In this document: positions 23,295 to 34,488 of the stretch, one piece after another
Numbering within the stretch: position 1 is the stretch's first letter
Layout: each line of letters starts with the position of its first letter
DNA from: Climacium dendroides
Lineage: Eukaryota > Streptophyta > Bryopsida > Hypnales > Climaciaceae
Direction: 5' to 3'
NCBI GenBank assembly: GCA_950106755.1
Contig: OX467089.1
Span: 27,757,345 to 27,821,344, forward strand
DNA: 64,000 bases
Program-made: the position numbers and the translations under genes
Notes under the pieces: generated by a model
The model's input: only the letters and a program-made list of their open reading frames with translations
Database searches by the model: none
What the model was told of the DNA's origin: nothing

Positions 23295-23455
23295 AGGGAA
23301 TGAGGCGGGATCGTGTCGACGCCGTCACTGGCCGAGGCGAGGTCCACGGGGTCCAGTCCGTGAGTTTAGAAGAACGAAAGTTTGCCGCGCCACGCCGACG
23401 CCGTCACTGGCCGAGGCAGGGTCCAGTCTATGAGTCCGGAAGAACGAAAGTATGC
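23295..23455 (+). repeat. Direct duplication GACGCCGTCACTGGCCGAGG
   Basis: The segment 23318-23380 (GACGCCGTCACTGGCCGAGG, then GGTCCAGTC, then AGAACGAAAGT, then GCCGCG) recurs at about 23398-23460. Both are inside intron 1. Confidence 0.75.
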
Positions 23456-23466
23456 CGCGGCCGTTT

Positions 23467-23543
23467 TGGGGGGTATCTTGAGCAACCTGTCGACCTCCGT
23501 CGGACCCGACAGGGTTCCCTCGCAACGTTCCAAATACCCCCAC
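23467..23543. repeat. Intronic hairpin h4 (core TCGGACCCGA)
   Basis: The arms start GGGGGTATCTTGAGC and end with the reverse complement of GGGGGTATTTGGAAC. It lies in intron 1 of the element A methyltransferase gene. Confidence 0.65.
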
Positions 23544-24016
23544 TTTCTGTCATTTAAGACGTTTCTCCCTCGGTACCGATGCATGCTCTGTCTGCAGCGT
23601 CAGTTCATGAGAAGTCAAATTGTTTTGTCTTGCGTTTGGGATGCATCCAAGATGCGTATGTGCGTTCGGATTGGATTTGGTGACTAGCTTTGTTTACAAA
23701 TTGGTAGGGTTCAGGCATTGTCCATTTCATAATGCGGTGAACTGCTTCCTTGAATTTTTGATTCGGTTAGTTTTGGATTTGGTGACCTTAGGTTCCTAAG
23801 TTTGTTGATGATTTGTGACCTCTTGCATTGTTGAGTACAAAAATCAGGATGTGTTAGTTGTAGTTTGGATGACTTTGGAATCAAGATATTCCCTCTTGGT
23901 GAGAGTAGCAAATATACAAAAGAAAACTCCATAATGGAGATTCCAAGAATTTCATTTTTGGAGATAGCCGAATTATTTAATTTGAATCGATCCATTTTTC
24001 CAAAAGTCAGAATCTA

Positions 24017-24089
24017 CGGGTAGTGGGAGCATCGCAGTGCACCCTCGTCGAGTCCAACTAGGGTCAAGTAAGTAGCTGCAGCTACCCCT
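24017..24089. repeat. Intronic hairpin h5 (degenerate core)
   Basis: The core is CGTCGAGTCCAACTAGGG. The arms begin GGGTAGTGGGAGC and end GCAGCTACCCC. This is the most diverged member by eye. Confidence 0.45.
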
Positions 24090-24158
24090 GTATTCCGTCA
24101 CATGAGAGGGTCAAATAAAAAATAGAGTACAAGTACCACTTCGATGACTAATTTTGAG

Positions 24159-24225
24159 GGTGTCTTCAAGTTCTTCCATAACCCTTGTCGGATCCGACGG
24201 GCATTAAACGGAATCTGAAGACACC
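24159..24225. repeat. Intronic hairpin h6 (core TCGGATCCGA)
   Basis: The 5' arm GGTGTCTTCAAG pairs with the 3' arm CTGAAGACACC, followed inward by imperfect pairing up to the core. Confidence 0.75.
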
Positions 24226-25019
24226 ACATGAATCCGTCACATGAGGGGACCCAAACTAGAATTATATCCTTTTTTTTATTGTTTTCCTTCCAATGTTGAT
24301 TTTTTTAATGATATTTTCTATTACATGTTCCTCATCATGCAAATATGTGTAATAGTTCATTATTTGAATAGATTTCACTAAAATTACAATAATTCATATA
24401 GTAGGATACATAATTTTATGTCTACATGTAATTTCAATTGTTCATAATTTATTAAAACAAACATTGAAAATGATATGAAAATTTTAAGAATGACTAATTT
24501 TATGCATGCATATTGTATATTAATTTTACATTGAATAAATTATATTAAAGTATGAAATTTTGAAAGGCTTCTACAGATTTTTTGTCTTTATTATTTTGAA
24601 AACATATTTAGATAGTTTAGGGTAAATAACTAAATTGTAAATTTCTTTACTTAGATTCATTCATGTATCTCATTTTTCCTCATTTTTCTTTCATTTTATG
24701 TTGGGATAAGTTCAAAGGATAAAGTATGTTATTAGATACCATCACTATAATAATAAAAGTAATTCCTTAATTATTTCCTTGAATAAGAGATGAAGCAATT
24801 GAAATGCATAGGTGACACTTGGCTTCTACACTTATAGTGTTCTTTAAAAATACTTTGCCTTAGAAAAATTAGATTTTAATTTTTATTAATTTTTTTTAAT
24901 TTTTTAATTTTTTAATTTCTTTTGCTTTCCAAAGCTTTTAGAGGAGCATCCCTTGATTCATATTTCTTTGAATTAATTATTATGTCAAATATTAAATTGT
25001 TTGGTGGAATGCTTTATAG
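24226..25019. other. 3' part of element A intron 1, AT-rich
   Basis: No gene or repeat is supported. It ends at the acceptor TTTATAG before 25020. Confidence 0.5.
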
Positions 25020-27941
25020 ATGGATACGACGGCCGTGAATTCTAGCATAGCATCATCTTTGCATGTAGAATCTGAAGTCTTGGGCCAGGAGATTGTGGAG
25101 GAGCGAGTTACACAGACACCAAGGCCACTTCCAATGATGGAAAGCAACAATTTAGAACTTGAAGTGGATGTGGTGAGTTTTGATGATATTATGGATGCGT
25201 GTGATCGTGCTACTGATGAGCTTGAGCAAGATAAGGGAAGCCGAATTAGTTTCCCAAAGCCTCGTTATCCTAGAAAACCTGTTTTCTCAGTAGAGAGTTC
25301 TGACACAGAGGGTTGTGACATTTCCTCATTCAGCTCTGATGCTGATTTGTCCCCGTCGATTTCTAGTCCTTGGGGTCCTGTGCGTTGTGATTGTTTAGGA
25401 CGGAAACAATTGCGATATAATCGCTTGGTCATCATTCACCAGTGTTCCAACTTTCAAGATGATGTAGACATTGAATGATTTTTTTAATGAAAAGGATATA
25501 TGAATTTGTGGCAATTTATTCTATGCATATATAAATTTCCATTTGTCAAGTATCTATGTATGTATGACGTACACTATTTAAATACATTTAAGATTGATTC
25601 ATTGTATGGAATTAATAAATTTCGTTCATAAATAACTAGCATTTTGTTTTATCAACTGGCCAAAAGCATAGCTAGAATTTTTGGTAATAAATTCTTACTA
25701 TTATTGTATACATCATTGCACATATAATTTTATGATGAATACATTTTATTTAAGCTTCTTGTTTGACATTCTATTGACAAGGAGTGTCTTTCTACTATTT
25801 GGTGTTTTTTATTTTATAGAGAGAAGATTCGCCACTGATATTGTCCCAAAACCAGCAACACCAAGTTACACCTGTAACGGATGACTCTCAACAACCAGAC
25901 ATAGAAGGTGAAGTAATGTTAGGAGCGGGTCGAGATGAGATTTGGAACAAGGCACTGGAGGAGACAAAGTTTGAGGAAGAAGACAAAGATTTTCTTGAGG
26001 ATGAGCTTCGTCGTTTTCACAAGGTCGACTCTGTGGCAACATTATCGATGCTGAGGTTTAAGCCAGAGAGCTTATCGTGCATGAAGATCCCGCTTTGCAG
26101 GTTAGTGCCAATGCTGATGGTTAGGCCAACACTTTCTTCCGATTTACAGAAACTTGAGCAAGACTTTGCTCATGGTTATCGAGATGGAGCAGCGTCATTT
26201 TATGTTTCGACAACCAATGAGGCCGGCGAGAGAGCAGAGTTCAGTAAGGAGGAGGTTCAAAATTGGGGCCCCCTATGGCAACAAAGAAATGATGAGTTCC
26301 TAGCATTTTTGGAAACAAGGCCAGAGTTGCATTTCATGAGGAATATGAAGTTCTTCATATGTGATGGCAACCATCGACAGATTGCATGGATGAGCCATAT
26401 CCAAAGAAAGTATCCTTTGGACATCAACTAGCATTTTTCGGTGGATTGCATCATGCTGGAAACCAAAGGAAGAGTGGAAATGACGATGCAAGTGATGCAT
26501 GCAATTAACAAGTACGTGATTTGTTTTTCTTAATTTTTCCATTGTTTATTTATATTTCATCTTATTCATGTTGGTTTATGATAGATTGTGTGATTGCTGT
26601 GTGAATTGAAAATTTGAGTTTAATATTTCAGGTCCACTGAAGATTCACATGTGAAGACGAATTTGGTGCACACGTTGTACTATGTGCAAAAGTACGGGAA
26701 AATGGAGATAAAGAAGATCTACGAGATGTTGAGGCCCTCAGAAAGGAAGCAATGCGTGTATCAAATGGGTAGAAAGGCATGGTATTCTATGCCTGTGGAA
26801 GTTTTCACATCATTTAATTTTAGGGTGAGTTCAGTTTTGCCTACTACATTCTTTTTCTTTACAAAAAAATAAGGTAGGCGCTCTAAATTCTGAGTTTCAT
26901 TACTTACAAATTTCTGGTGATGAATATCATTTGCAGCATAAAATTTCTCAGGCTACGGACGTTGCTGCTCGACGTTACCTTGATAAGACACCTGCTGAAG
27001 AAAGAACCAACCGAGGAGTTGCTGACGCCATGAGATCTGCAGCAAAAGAAAAAGTCTCAAAGTTACGTGGAAAGATGGGCAAGTTACTAGCCGTTGCAGA
27101 TCCTGCTCTTGGAAAAGAATTTCTTGAAGAGGTAATTTTAAAAATTCCAATCAAATGAGTTATTTGTTTTGCTTATTTTGCGAAAAAGATGCATATTTAT
27201 TAACATAATGTTATTTTGTAGGTGGAGGAGCATTGGGTTAGGAATGAGGTTCCTGAAATGACTTTGGAAAAGCTACAATTGCTTGCAACAAGCACAATGT
27301 CTGCAGCTCATAAGCTCAAAGTCTTAAAATGGTGGAATTCTTCCGGTGCTTCAAAAGAGGCATTGAAGTTTCCAGTGCCCCCAGTCTCAAAAGATAAATT
27401 CACAATTTTTCTTGGAAAAATTGTTTGGTGGGCCGGGGTAATGTCCCTTACCATACAAAATGGTTGTTGTCAAGAATAGTTATTTTGAATGCAATTTCAT
27501 GCCCTTTGCTGCATTTGAAATGAATAACTTTTTGTTCAATGGAAGTTGCATTTCTTGGATGAGAAAGTTAATTGTTTTGTTTCATGTAGCTTGAAGACGC
27601 GGCTCAGGAGTATTTAGACAACATTGTGGCAAATGACAAGCTAGTCATCAACATGGACTTGCCCAAACCCCCAGAAACTCTAGCAGCGTACATTCAAGGG
27701 TGGAGGGTGAAGCTATGGGAATACGCGTTTGGCCCAACTTTGAAGGGAACCAACAACTTCAAAAAGCATGATTCATTCTCGAGTCGCGAAGGATCGGACC
27801 AAGCCGTCCGAAGGGTTCTATACCGGTAAGATTTCAAATATATAATTTAATGTTGGAATTGACAAGTGAAATAAAAATTAAGAAATTATTTTTCAATTTT
27901 TGTAATTTTTCTTCAAATCTCTTGGGAATCCAAAAGTAGGA

Positions 27942-28007
27942 GTACTAGGAGGGAGCGATCATACCCTCGTCGGATCCGAAGGGGGTACAAGGGCTCCCTG
28001 CCAGTAC
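27942..28007. repeat. Intronic hairpin h7 (core TCGGATCCGA)
   Basis: The arms GTACTAGGAGGGAGC and, reverse complemented from the right, GTACTGGCAGGGAGC pair well. It lies in the intron between exons 7 and 8 of the element A methyltransferase gene. Confidence 0.8.
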
Positions 28008-28356
28008 CCCCATTTTTTGTTTTCTAAGAGAACTTATCATTTTTTTTTAAATGATATGGTAGATGAATAATAAGTTTGGATCATTTCTGAATGGTTACTT
28101 ATTTCAAGATGTTTATTTCCTTTTTATAAATTATTTTTAGGCAAATGAATAGAAAATAATAAAGAGACAATATTTTTTGATCCTCAAAACTAGCAATTGG
28201 AATTTACCTTGTGTTCATTTTTTCTTGTTGATGTTCATTTAAAAAAAGTTAATAAAAGTTTTCTAGGGACCTTTTCCTCTGGTTCTATGTTGTGTTTCTC
28301 CTTATGAATGAAAATTGTTCATTTTTCCGACTAAAAATTAAAAAACTAAAAAAATT

Positions 28357-28428
28357 GGAGTATCAAAAGGGACCATGAATACCTCCTTCGGACCCGACAG
28401 GGGTGTTCTGCCTCCCTTCTCGTACCCC
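28357..28428. repeat. Intronic hairpin h8 (core TCGGACCCGA)
   Basis: The arms GGAGTATCAAAAGGGACC and GGGGTACGAGAAGGGAGG (right side reverse complemented) pair. It is in the same intron as h7. Confidence 0.75.
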
Positions 28429-30821
28429 ACCTTTTGGTGAAGCATAGTTCAATGTAATTTTGGAAGGGATTCATTTCATGTTCAATTGAGTTCTTAGAAC
28501 ATTTATGAGTGTTGAAGTTGATAAAATACAAGACCTAATATTCTAAAAATTATATAGGCTACTATCTTTTCAAACATTGGCTTATGATTGTGCTCATATT
28601 CTAGGTACTTCAATCTTGAGCTTGTTTCTAAAGGCACTATTTCACAAGGCTCTTTACCTCCTTTCCTTACGTCTTGGGTGGATCGGAGTTCAAAAGAGTG
28701 CATGTTTTCACCCACTCAGCTCCGAACGTTTACAACAGCTAATTTGATTGGTGGCGGATGGTACTTGGAGTGCCCACTCGAGTACACCCACTCTTCAAAA
28801 GTTACATTGCGCAAATCATTTGACGGACTTGGGGTGATTGATTTAGAGGTGCCCGAATTTGCGGACCTTCCCGATGCCCAAAAGAAGAAAGCTATTTTAC
28901 GCAGAACAATTGCAGATGAGAAGAAGAAGAAAAAAGAAAACGACATGAAGGCTAACAAGGAGAAGAAAGGAGCAGAGCGTTTAGCAAAGTTGGCTGAGAA
29001 GGAGAAGGAGGTAGAGAAGGAGAAGGAGGCAGAGAAGGAAGGGAAGTATAAAGGTAAAGGGAAGAAGAAGGTGGAAGGTAGAGATCAAGTGCCTGGATCT
29101 TGTATAGTGGACCAAGGATCGCAAATGGAGTCTGGAACACGTAGTGGCGTGAAGAGGAAGGCGGTCTTGCAAGAGCTCACTAAAGAAATGGTCACACAAG
29201 GCACCCAAGTGATTGCTATTGGAGATGACGAGGAGGTGAACACGGAGGAGTTGATTCTCAACAACTCTATCATTGATGTGATGGAAAATGAAGGCAAGGG
29301 AAATGGATCATGCTATGGGGAAGTTATGGAGTTCTTGGTGAAGGTGTCTATTTTATATTTGAGTTTTTGCCATGTCACAATATCAACATATTGCATGAAC
29401 TTATTATTTTGAATTCTTGGAATCATTTATAGATATTTTGTATGCAGGTGGCTGATGGCAAGACTCGCATGTTCAATGGTGAGATGAGCAAAAAGGCTGG
29501 AGTTGATCTCATTTTGTTTGACCTTCAAGAAAGCCTCCCTGTTCCAGGAGTGTCTGTACCAAAAAACCATGTGCCCGAATGGAACCATGATAAAGAGTTC
29601 AAAGAGATTGAATAGGCAATTTTATTTGCAACGAAACATTTGCAAGACAATGGTTGTTTTGTCATTTTTCATTCCTGGAGTGCAAAGGCAAGGGGCGTGG
29701 TGGTTGGTTTGACTCAGGCATATCCATTCTTAAAGTTGAAAGAGTGGTTGGGAATCAATCGCATGCACTTGACTTCAGGCCTCAATCCGACAAACACGGT
29801 ATGGATGTCTTGCAATTTAGTGGTTGTTTTATTTTTGTGCTTGGGATTGATTGCATTATGTATTATAAATGTTTAATTGAATTTTGGACTTGCAGACAAT
29901 GAAGTTCGGAATCTCGTTGTTGGTGAAGAAGCTTGACAAGAGACGAAAGTTTCAGTTCAAGTTCAAGTTGACTGAAGCAATGAAGAAGGCCAAAGTAGAT
30001 CTTGAACGTGACGATACGTTGATCAACTATTCCACCATTGACAGTATGTTGATGAATGGAAGCGTACCGTGGCGGGGTCCTCGTGAGAAAGACGCAAGGC
30101 TTCTTCAATTCATCATTGAAGGAACAACAAGCGAAGGAGACATTGTCTTCATAATACAGGAGCAACTGGTAAGGTTAAGCTCAAGTGGAATTGTTTTCAT
30201 TTATAAAATTCTGAATCCCCAATTTTGCTAATGAATTGCATGTGTTTATTGTTAGGTGCATCAATTACGGCATGTCGAGGGACGGGCCGACATGTTGTAG
30301 CTTTGGAGAAGGATGAAGCCATTTTCAACGCGATCTTGCTGCCTATGAAGAAGATGATTGAGGAGGAAGAGACGACAGAAGAAGAAGAAGAAGAGGAAGA
30401 GGATGACAATATTAAAGATCCTGATGCAATGGAGGTGGAGGTCTTTAGTTTTGCTCGGAATCAAAACACTAGTAAGTAAGTTTTCAAAGGTGTGCATTCA
30501 ATGTGAATATTTTGTTGCTTGTGTTTATGATTTTAACATATTTTAATTTGATTTTGCAGACACCAAAAAGTGACATTCCACGATGCAACATTGCGCAAAA
30601 GAAGACTTGTTTTGACTCCGGAAAAGTCTTTTCATTTGCCAGTGTATGCAGAGCAGATGGCCTCGGCATTTATAGAGTTTGGTGGTTCTAAACCAAAGAA
30701 GCGACAAGACACTTATGCTTTAAATGTGTTAGAGTATTTAGATGTAAGTGCATCGGAAGGTAGAGAGACTTCTGATTCTTCTACTAACAATGATTCTGCA
30801 ACCAAATCCTCTGTTGCCTAG

Positions 30822-31184
30822 ATTCACAAGGTAGACATGTCTTGTGAGTTATAGTTTCTTGTATTTCTTTTTTCATATGAGTGGATTTGTGTGTTTTATG
30901 GTTACATTCATTGTACACATTGTTATTTTCAAATTTTGTCTTGGAGTGAACCCTAAACCCTAAACATTCAATACCATTAAACACATGTATAGAATAACTT
31001 ACCACTACATATCTTAAATCCTAAACCCTAAACCCTAAACCCTAAACCTTCATACCGTAAACCACTTATATGTAATAATTCATGTACAATTGTTTGGGTT
31101 TATTTGGGTTGAATTATTAACCATTTTTCCTAAACAATCCAGAAAGATTTTGTCTTCAAAATTATAAAAATGAACAATCATAAG
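30822..31184. other. Element A 3' flank of the methyltransferase gene
   Basis: Untranslated sequence containing CCTAAACC runs and no gene. Confidence 0.5.
31019..31049 (+). repeat. Interstitial telomere-type repeat (CCCTAAA)
   Basis: About four tandem CCCTAAA units, preceded at 30954-30965 by a shorter run. This is the plant-type telomere repeat. The position, inside the terminus of a transposon, is unusual. Confidence 0.85.
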
Positions 31185-31269
31185 ATCCACGGTTATAGGT
31201 CCTTCATCTGAATTTCCAGCAAAAAAGTTCCCACTCTCACGCTCACAGGCTCACACGCTAGCAACCCTG
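31185..31269 (-). repeat. Element A methyltransferase-side terminus (CAGGGTT end)
   Basis: Read inward from 31269: CAGGGTT + GCTAGCGTGTGAGCC, G-rich GTGAGC repeats, a T tract, then GGACCTATAACCGTGGAT (31202-31185). It matches the end at 32240 in both hexamer and order. Confidence 0.85.
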
Positions 31270-31279
31270 TTATCTCTCC
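31270..31279 (+). repeat. Right target-site duplication of element A
   Basis: TTATCTCTCC, identical to 13904-13913. Confidence 0.9.
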
Positions 31280-32239
31280 GGCCATTTCGGCTAATTCGGA
31301 ACTACACAAACAGTTAGAGGAAGACTTAACTAAGTTAGGGTATATTGGTCTACTACACCGACCATGGAACCTCAAAAGTGAGGATATGATCCAGGAGCTA
31401 CTTCATGGTGTTCCAAATTAGTATGAGTTCACTTTGAGGGGGCGGCCAGTCACGTGGACCGAGGACATCTGGGCGGATGTCTATCAATTCCGGAAGAGCG
31501 GAAACGGGTTGGCATCAAGGACGGACCGTTTTGTAGTTGGGAAGTTCACAGGGTCTGCAAACCCTAAGGACGGATTCGCTATTAGCCAATGCAAGGACGA
31601 GAGACATAGGCGGATACTAGAGTTCCTCATCCCCATCCTGTATCCGGAAAAACCTACACGGGTTACCATTACGGTGGCCAATACTATTTTCGGGGCTATG
31701 GAAAATCGAGTGGTGCACTAGGGTAGAGTCATAGCCGGGATAGTTGCTAAGTTAGCGGATCATGTGACCCGAGCGAAGGCGAGTCCAGTTAGCACCTACT
31801 TGTTCCATTTATACCATCAGCAAGAACTTTTGAGCGCGGCGGAAGTAATCCAGTATGACACCGGAAAGGCGATTCTGTCATATGGACTTTCTAGGGAGGA
31901 AGCGGAAGATCCGATCGAGTCAAAACCGGAAGAACTCCCCGAGGAACACTTGATCAATCCGAGGAACAAGAAGAGGAAGTCAACCGATCCGGGATCGCGA
32001 TCCAAGCCACCGGCGATGGAGAGGGGGGAGTCCAGCAAAGGACCGGAAGTGGAAACTGAATCAGCATTTTTCAATGCTGGGTTCGAATGGATACGTGAGG
32101 CCAAGGTATTCCACGACAGCTTGGCAGATCTGGTGATAGATACCACGGAAGTTTTGAAGGTAGAACCGGACCAGATTGTGGAAGCTGTCAAGCGACTGCC
32201 CAAGCCGGAAGATCTAAAGAGAAGGGAGGACCGGATTCA
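31280..32239 (+). pseudogene. Middle part of host copy 2 ORF1
   Basis: This continues the frame opened at 13861. In-frame TAG stops occur at about 31419 and 31719, after which the frame is open from 31764 to the insertion point at 32239. The product has an aromatic/charged N-terminal region (T-W-T-E-D-I-W-A-D-V), then a K/E/P linker with K-K-R-K, then the start of a coiled coil (K-R-R-E-D-R-I). The C-terminal portion parallels residues at the beginning of host copy 1. The continuation lies inverted at 45732-44897. Confidence 0.65.
32230..32239 (+). repeat. Target-site duplication of element B, host 5' side
   Basis: ACCGGATTCA directly precedes a CAGGGTT end. Its exact reverse complement, TGAATCCGGT, lies at 45723-45732 directly before a CAACGAC end. 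Confidence 0.85.
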
Positions 32240-32403
32240 CAGGGTTGCTAGCGTGCGAGCTTGGAAGCAAGAACTTGCGAGCCTGTGAGCGGGAATTTTG
32301 TTTAAGAAAAATTTTGTGCAAAAATCAAAAGTTGAATAGAGGGTCGGCAACGAACCCATGACCGTGGATTTAGGGTGACTATAGGCTCTATAACCGTGGA
32401 TTA
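32240..32403 (+). mobile_element. Detached CAGGGTT end of element B
   Basis: CAGGGTTGCTAGCGTGCGAGC is followed by GTGAGC repeats, then CCCATGACCGTGGATT and CTATAACCGTGGATTA (32356-32403), the subterminal repeats of this family. The extent beyond 32403 is unknown. The terminus points to the right, but no matching gene end follows it, so it seems separated from the body of B by a rearrangement. Confidence 0.75.
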
Positions 32404-32818
32404 AAAAAGCAAAAGCAATTTAGGGAATGTAGTGCCATTTGTGGACTATGAAGGATACTTCTATATTTAAGGGATTTTTGTTGCACATAAAATAGAGCTA
32501 GGGTGTCTTATCAGACATGGACTGTTGGAAGAAGGTGAAAGTATCTAAATGAGCCAAAGGTGTAGGAAGGCAATGTTATCTACTAGTGATATTTTATTGT
32601 TGGGGGTTTAGGTAGAGTGGTTCACTTGTTGAGCTTTGTTTGTCTTCCTATTCAAATCTATGTGTTCAAAATTGTTTCTATTAGTTTTTGATATCAAATT
32701 ACATGTTTGGAATTTGATAAAATTGGTCTAATTACACATAGAGCATCCCTGGTAGTTGAAAATTGTTTGCATTATCACCAGCAAAGTCTAATTGCCTGGT
32801 TTGTAGTAATGGTCAAAT
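32404..32818. other. No gene supported; may contain an inversion breakpoint
   Basis: AT-rich sequence without recognised features. It may be the remaining subterminal part of B. Confidence 0.4.
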
Positions 32819-32960
32819 CACTACAAGAAAACAATGTCCGAATTGACACGTCCGAATTGACAGAAAAATGTCCAAATTGATAGAAAAAATTTCCAAATTG
32901 ACAGAAAATTGACAGAAAAAACGTCTGAATTGACAAAAATGACAACATTCCCTTGTAGTG
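32819..32960 (+). mobile_element. 142-bp CACTA-type MITE
   Basis: It begins CACTACAAGAAAACAATGTC and its reverse-complemented end is CACTACAAGGGAATGTTGTC. It is flanked by AAT on both sides (32816-32818 and 32961-32963), the 3-bp duplication of CACTA transposons. Inside are repeats of TCC(G/A)AATTGACAGAAAA. Confidence 0.85.
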
Positions 32961-33602
32961 AATTGAATGTGTAGTTGTGGTTGGTAGCTAGTCGAATGTT
33001 TTGCTGTAAGTTGATTGGCATACATACGGCCGTAGAACCAATTAGCAGACCCAAGGGCTAATTGATCCAACCGCAAAGGTTGGAGAGAGAGCCAAAGACA
33101 AGTTAACATTAAAGAATGGAAACAAAGCTGGCGGTCATGAATACTCAAAAAAACCCAGGAAAGTTTCTGATTATATTGTAATTGGAAGAATTTGCAATTA
33201 GATAAATATAATTAATTAATTTTCATAAAAGAAAATTGACAAAAAAAATAATAAATAAAATAATGTGAAAGAAAAGTAAAAAAGAAAAGAGGAAAATAGA
33301 AATAGAAATATTATAAAAAATATTATAAATATGCATATTAAGTGGCTAGAGCATGCATATCAAATTGATGATTCCCGGCAAATTGACTTGAGATTTGATC
33401 TAGCCACACACTAGGCAGGACTGGGACGCATACATTGAGTCTATAATAAACATTATATTTTGGACTGAGAAAATTGACCTTAGAAATTATCCTTGGGATT
33501 TTCTTTTATTAAAAATCGAGTAGAAAATGTTAGATAAGTATTCCAAAAGCGAAACAAAGTGACCTTAGTCACATATACATTAGACTATTTGACCTTTCCT
33601 TT
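32961..33602. other. AT-rich, nothing recognised
   Basis: No coding frame or structured repeat is supported. Confidence 0.5.
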
Positions 33603-34227
33603 GGAAAATGACCCCCTATACACGGGGAGGATATTGTCACTACATTTGGAGTACCCACGTGTGGAGGAGTGATTTTTTGACCCCCTATTTACTTTTGAAT
33701 AAACTATAATTTCATCCTAAAATTTTAAGCTTTGTTTAACAATGACTAAAGGTTTCTATTGACAAAAATTTCAATTCCAAATAACATAAGATATATTGTC
33801 TAGAAAGGGTTGAAAAATGAACTAAAATGGCATGTTCTCCAACTAAAATATTTATAGAGCTCACATGAAGATGACTATTGCATCAATATTCAACCAAAAT
33901 AAACTTTCAATAGAATAGAAAGCTATTCTATAGAATTTTTTTTTCATTTTTCAAATTTTTTTTTCTTATATAATATAAAGGTGTGAAAGTTATTTTTAGC
34001 TTTATTGTGTATCTTTTTTCTTAAAAAATTTATAACTAATTACTATTAGCATAAAAAAATACCAATAATTCAAAACATAAACTTTTAAAGTAGTAAAATC
34101 TATCCATAATTTTTTTTTGAAAAAAAAAATTAAATTTTAAGATGTATTACGTGTATTACTTTTTCCGCCGCACGTGGGTTGCTAAAACGTGGGGAGTGTC
34201 CTCCCCGGGCCCTTATACTAGTTTTCC
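33603..34227. mobile_element. Inverted-repeat-bounded AT-rich segment, about 0.63 kb
   Basis: The left end (GGAAAATGAC..., ACGGGGAGGA, then ACCCACGTG) and the reverse-complemented right end (GGAAAACTAG..., CCGGGGAGGA, then ACCCACGTG) align over about 60 bp with several mismatches. Target duplication is unclear, so the limits are approximate. Confidence 0.45.
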
Positions 34228-34488
34228 CTGGGTTTTGTGAGTAGACAAAATCTACATTACATGAGTCATAGGGTCAAAAAAAGAAGACAGGAATTCACGT
34301 TCTATCAAACAAAAGCAAAAGATACTTCTTCAATAACAAGATTAGTTCATGATGGATCCACAATCTTAGCACATAGTTTCTGAAATACCGCACTGACATG
34401 CATGATTGTTTTCTCCACTCGAGGAGGGAGAAGACCACTGATACAAATAGACAGAACTTCCTACATCAAAACATGGTAATCATGACTC
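34228..34488. other. No gene supported
   Basis: A short unassigned stretch next to the CACTA remnant. Confidence 0.4.

Larger units (their letters stand above)
21825..30821 (+). pseudogene. Element A ParB-methyltransferase fusion gene, decayed
   Basis: Exons inferred by comparison with B and by GT/AG sites: 21825-21941, 25020-25463, 25820-26511, 26632-26824, 26937-27131, 27222-27437, 27590-27825, 28605-29343, 29448-29798, 29896-30168, 30256-30475 and 30560-30821. The ParB-like part has M-V-R-P-T-L, a G-Y-R-D-G strand and I-C-D-G-N-H-R. The C-terminal part has L-I-L-F-D-L-Q-E, D-N-G-C-F-V-I-F-H-S, P-W-R-G-P-R-E-K-D, and a motif I split over two exons and ending G-A-S-I-T-A-C. Defects: TAG at 26429-26431 (W in B), TAG at 29613-29615, and a one-base loss near 30150 within motif I. 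The exon at 25820 has no ATG where B has one, which suggests that translation started in an upstream exon. Confidence 0.8.
13914..31269 (+). mobile_element. Element A: 17.4-kb two-gene Mutator-like transposon with a ParB-methyltransferase gene
   Basis: The element is bounded by TTATCTCTCC duplications. It begins TAACGACGCTAGCGTGCGAGCC and ends, read inward, CAGGGTTGCTAGCGTGTGAGCC. The inner parts (GCTAGCGTGYGAGCC) are terminal inverted repeats, whereas the outer seven bases differ between ends. Inside are a minus-strand transposase (14958-19288) and a divergently transcribed ParB-methyltransferase gene (21825-30821), separated by about 2.5 kb. Both genes are disabled, so A cannot be autonomous now. 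The architecture is matched by element B. Confidence 0.88.

Noticed and set aside
23064..23687. Overlapping open frames on both strands in the GC-rich region
   Set aside because: They overlap each other on both strands, are not conserved between A and B, and fall in an intron; low stop frequency follows from high GC.
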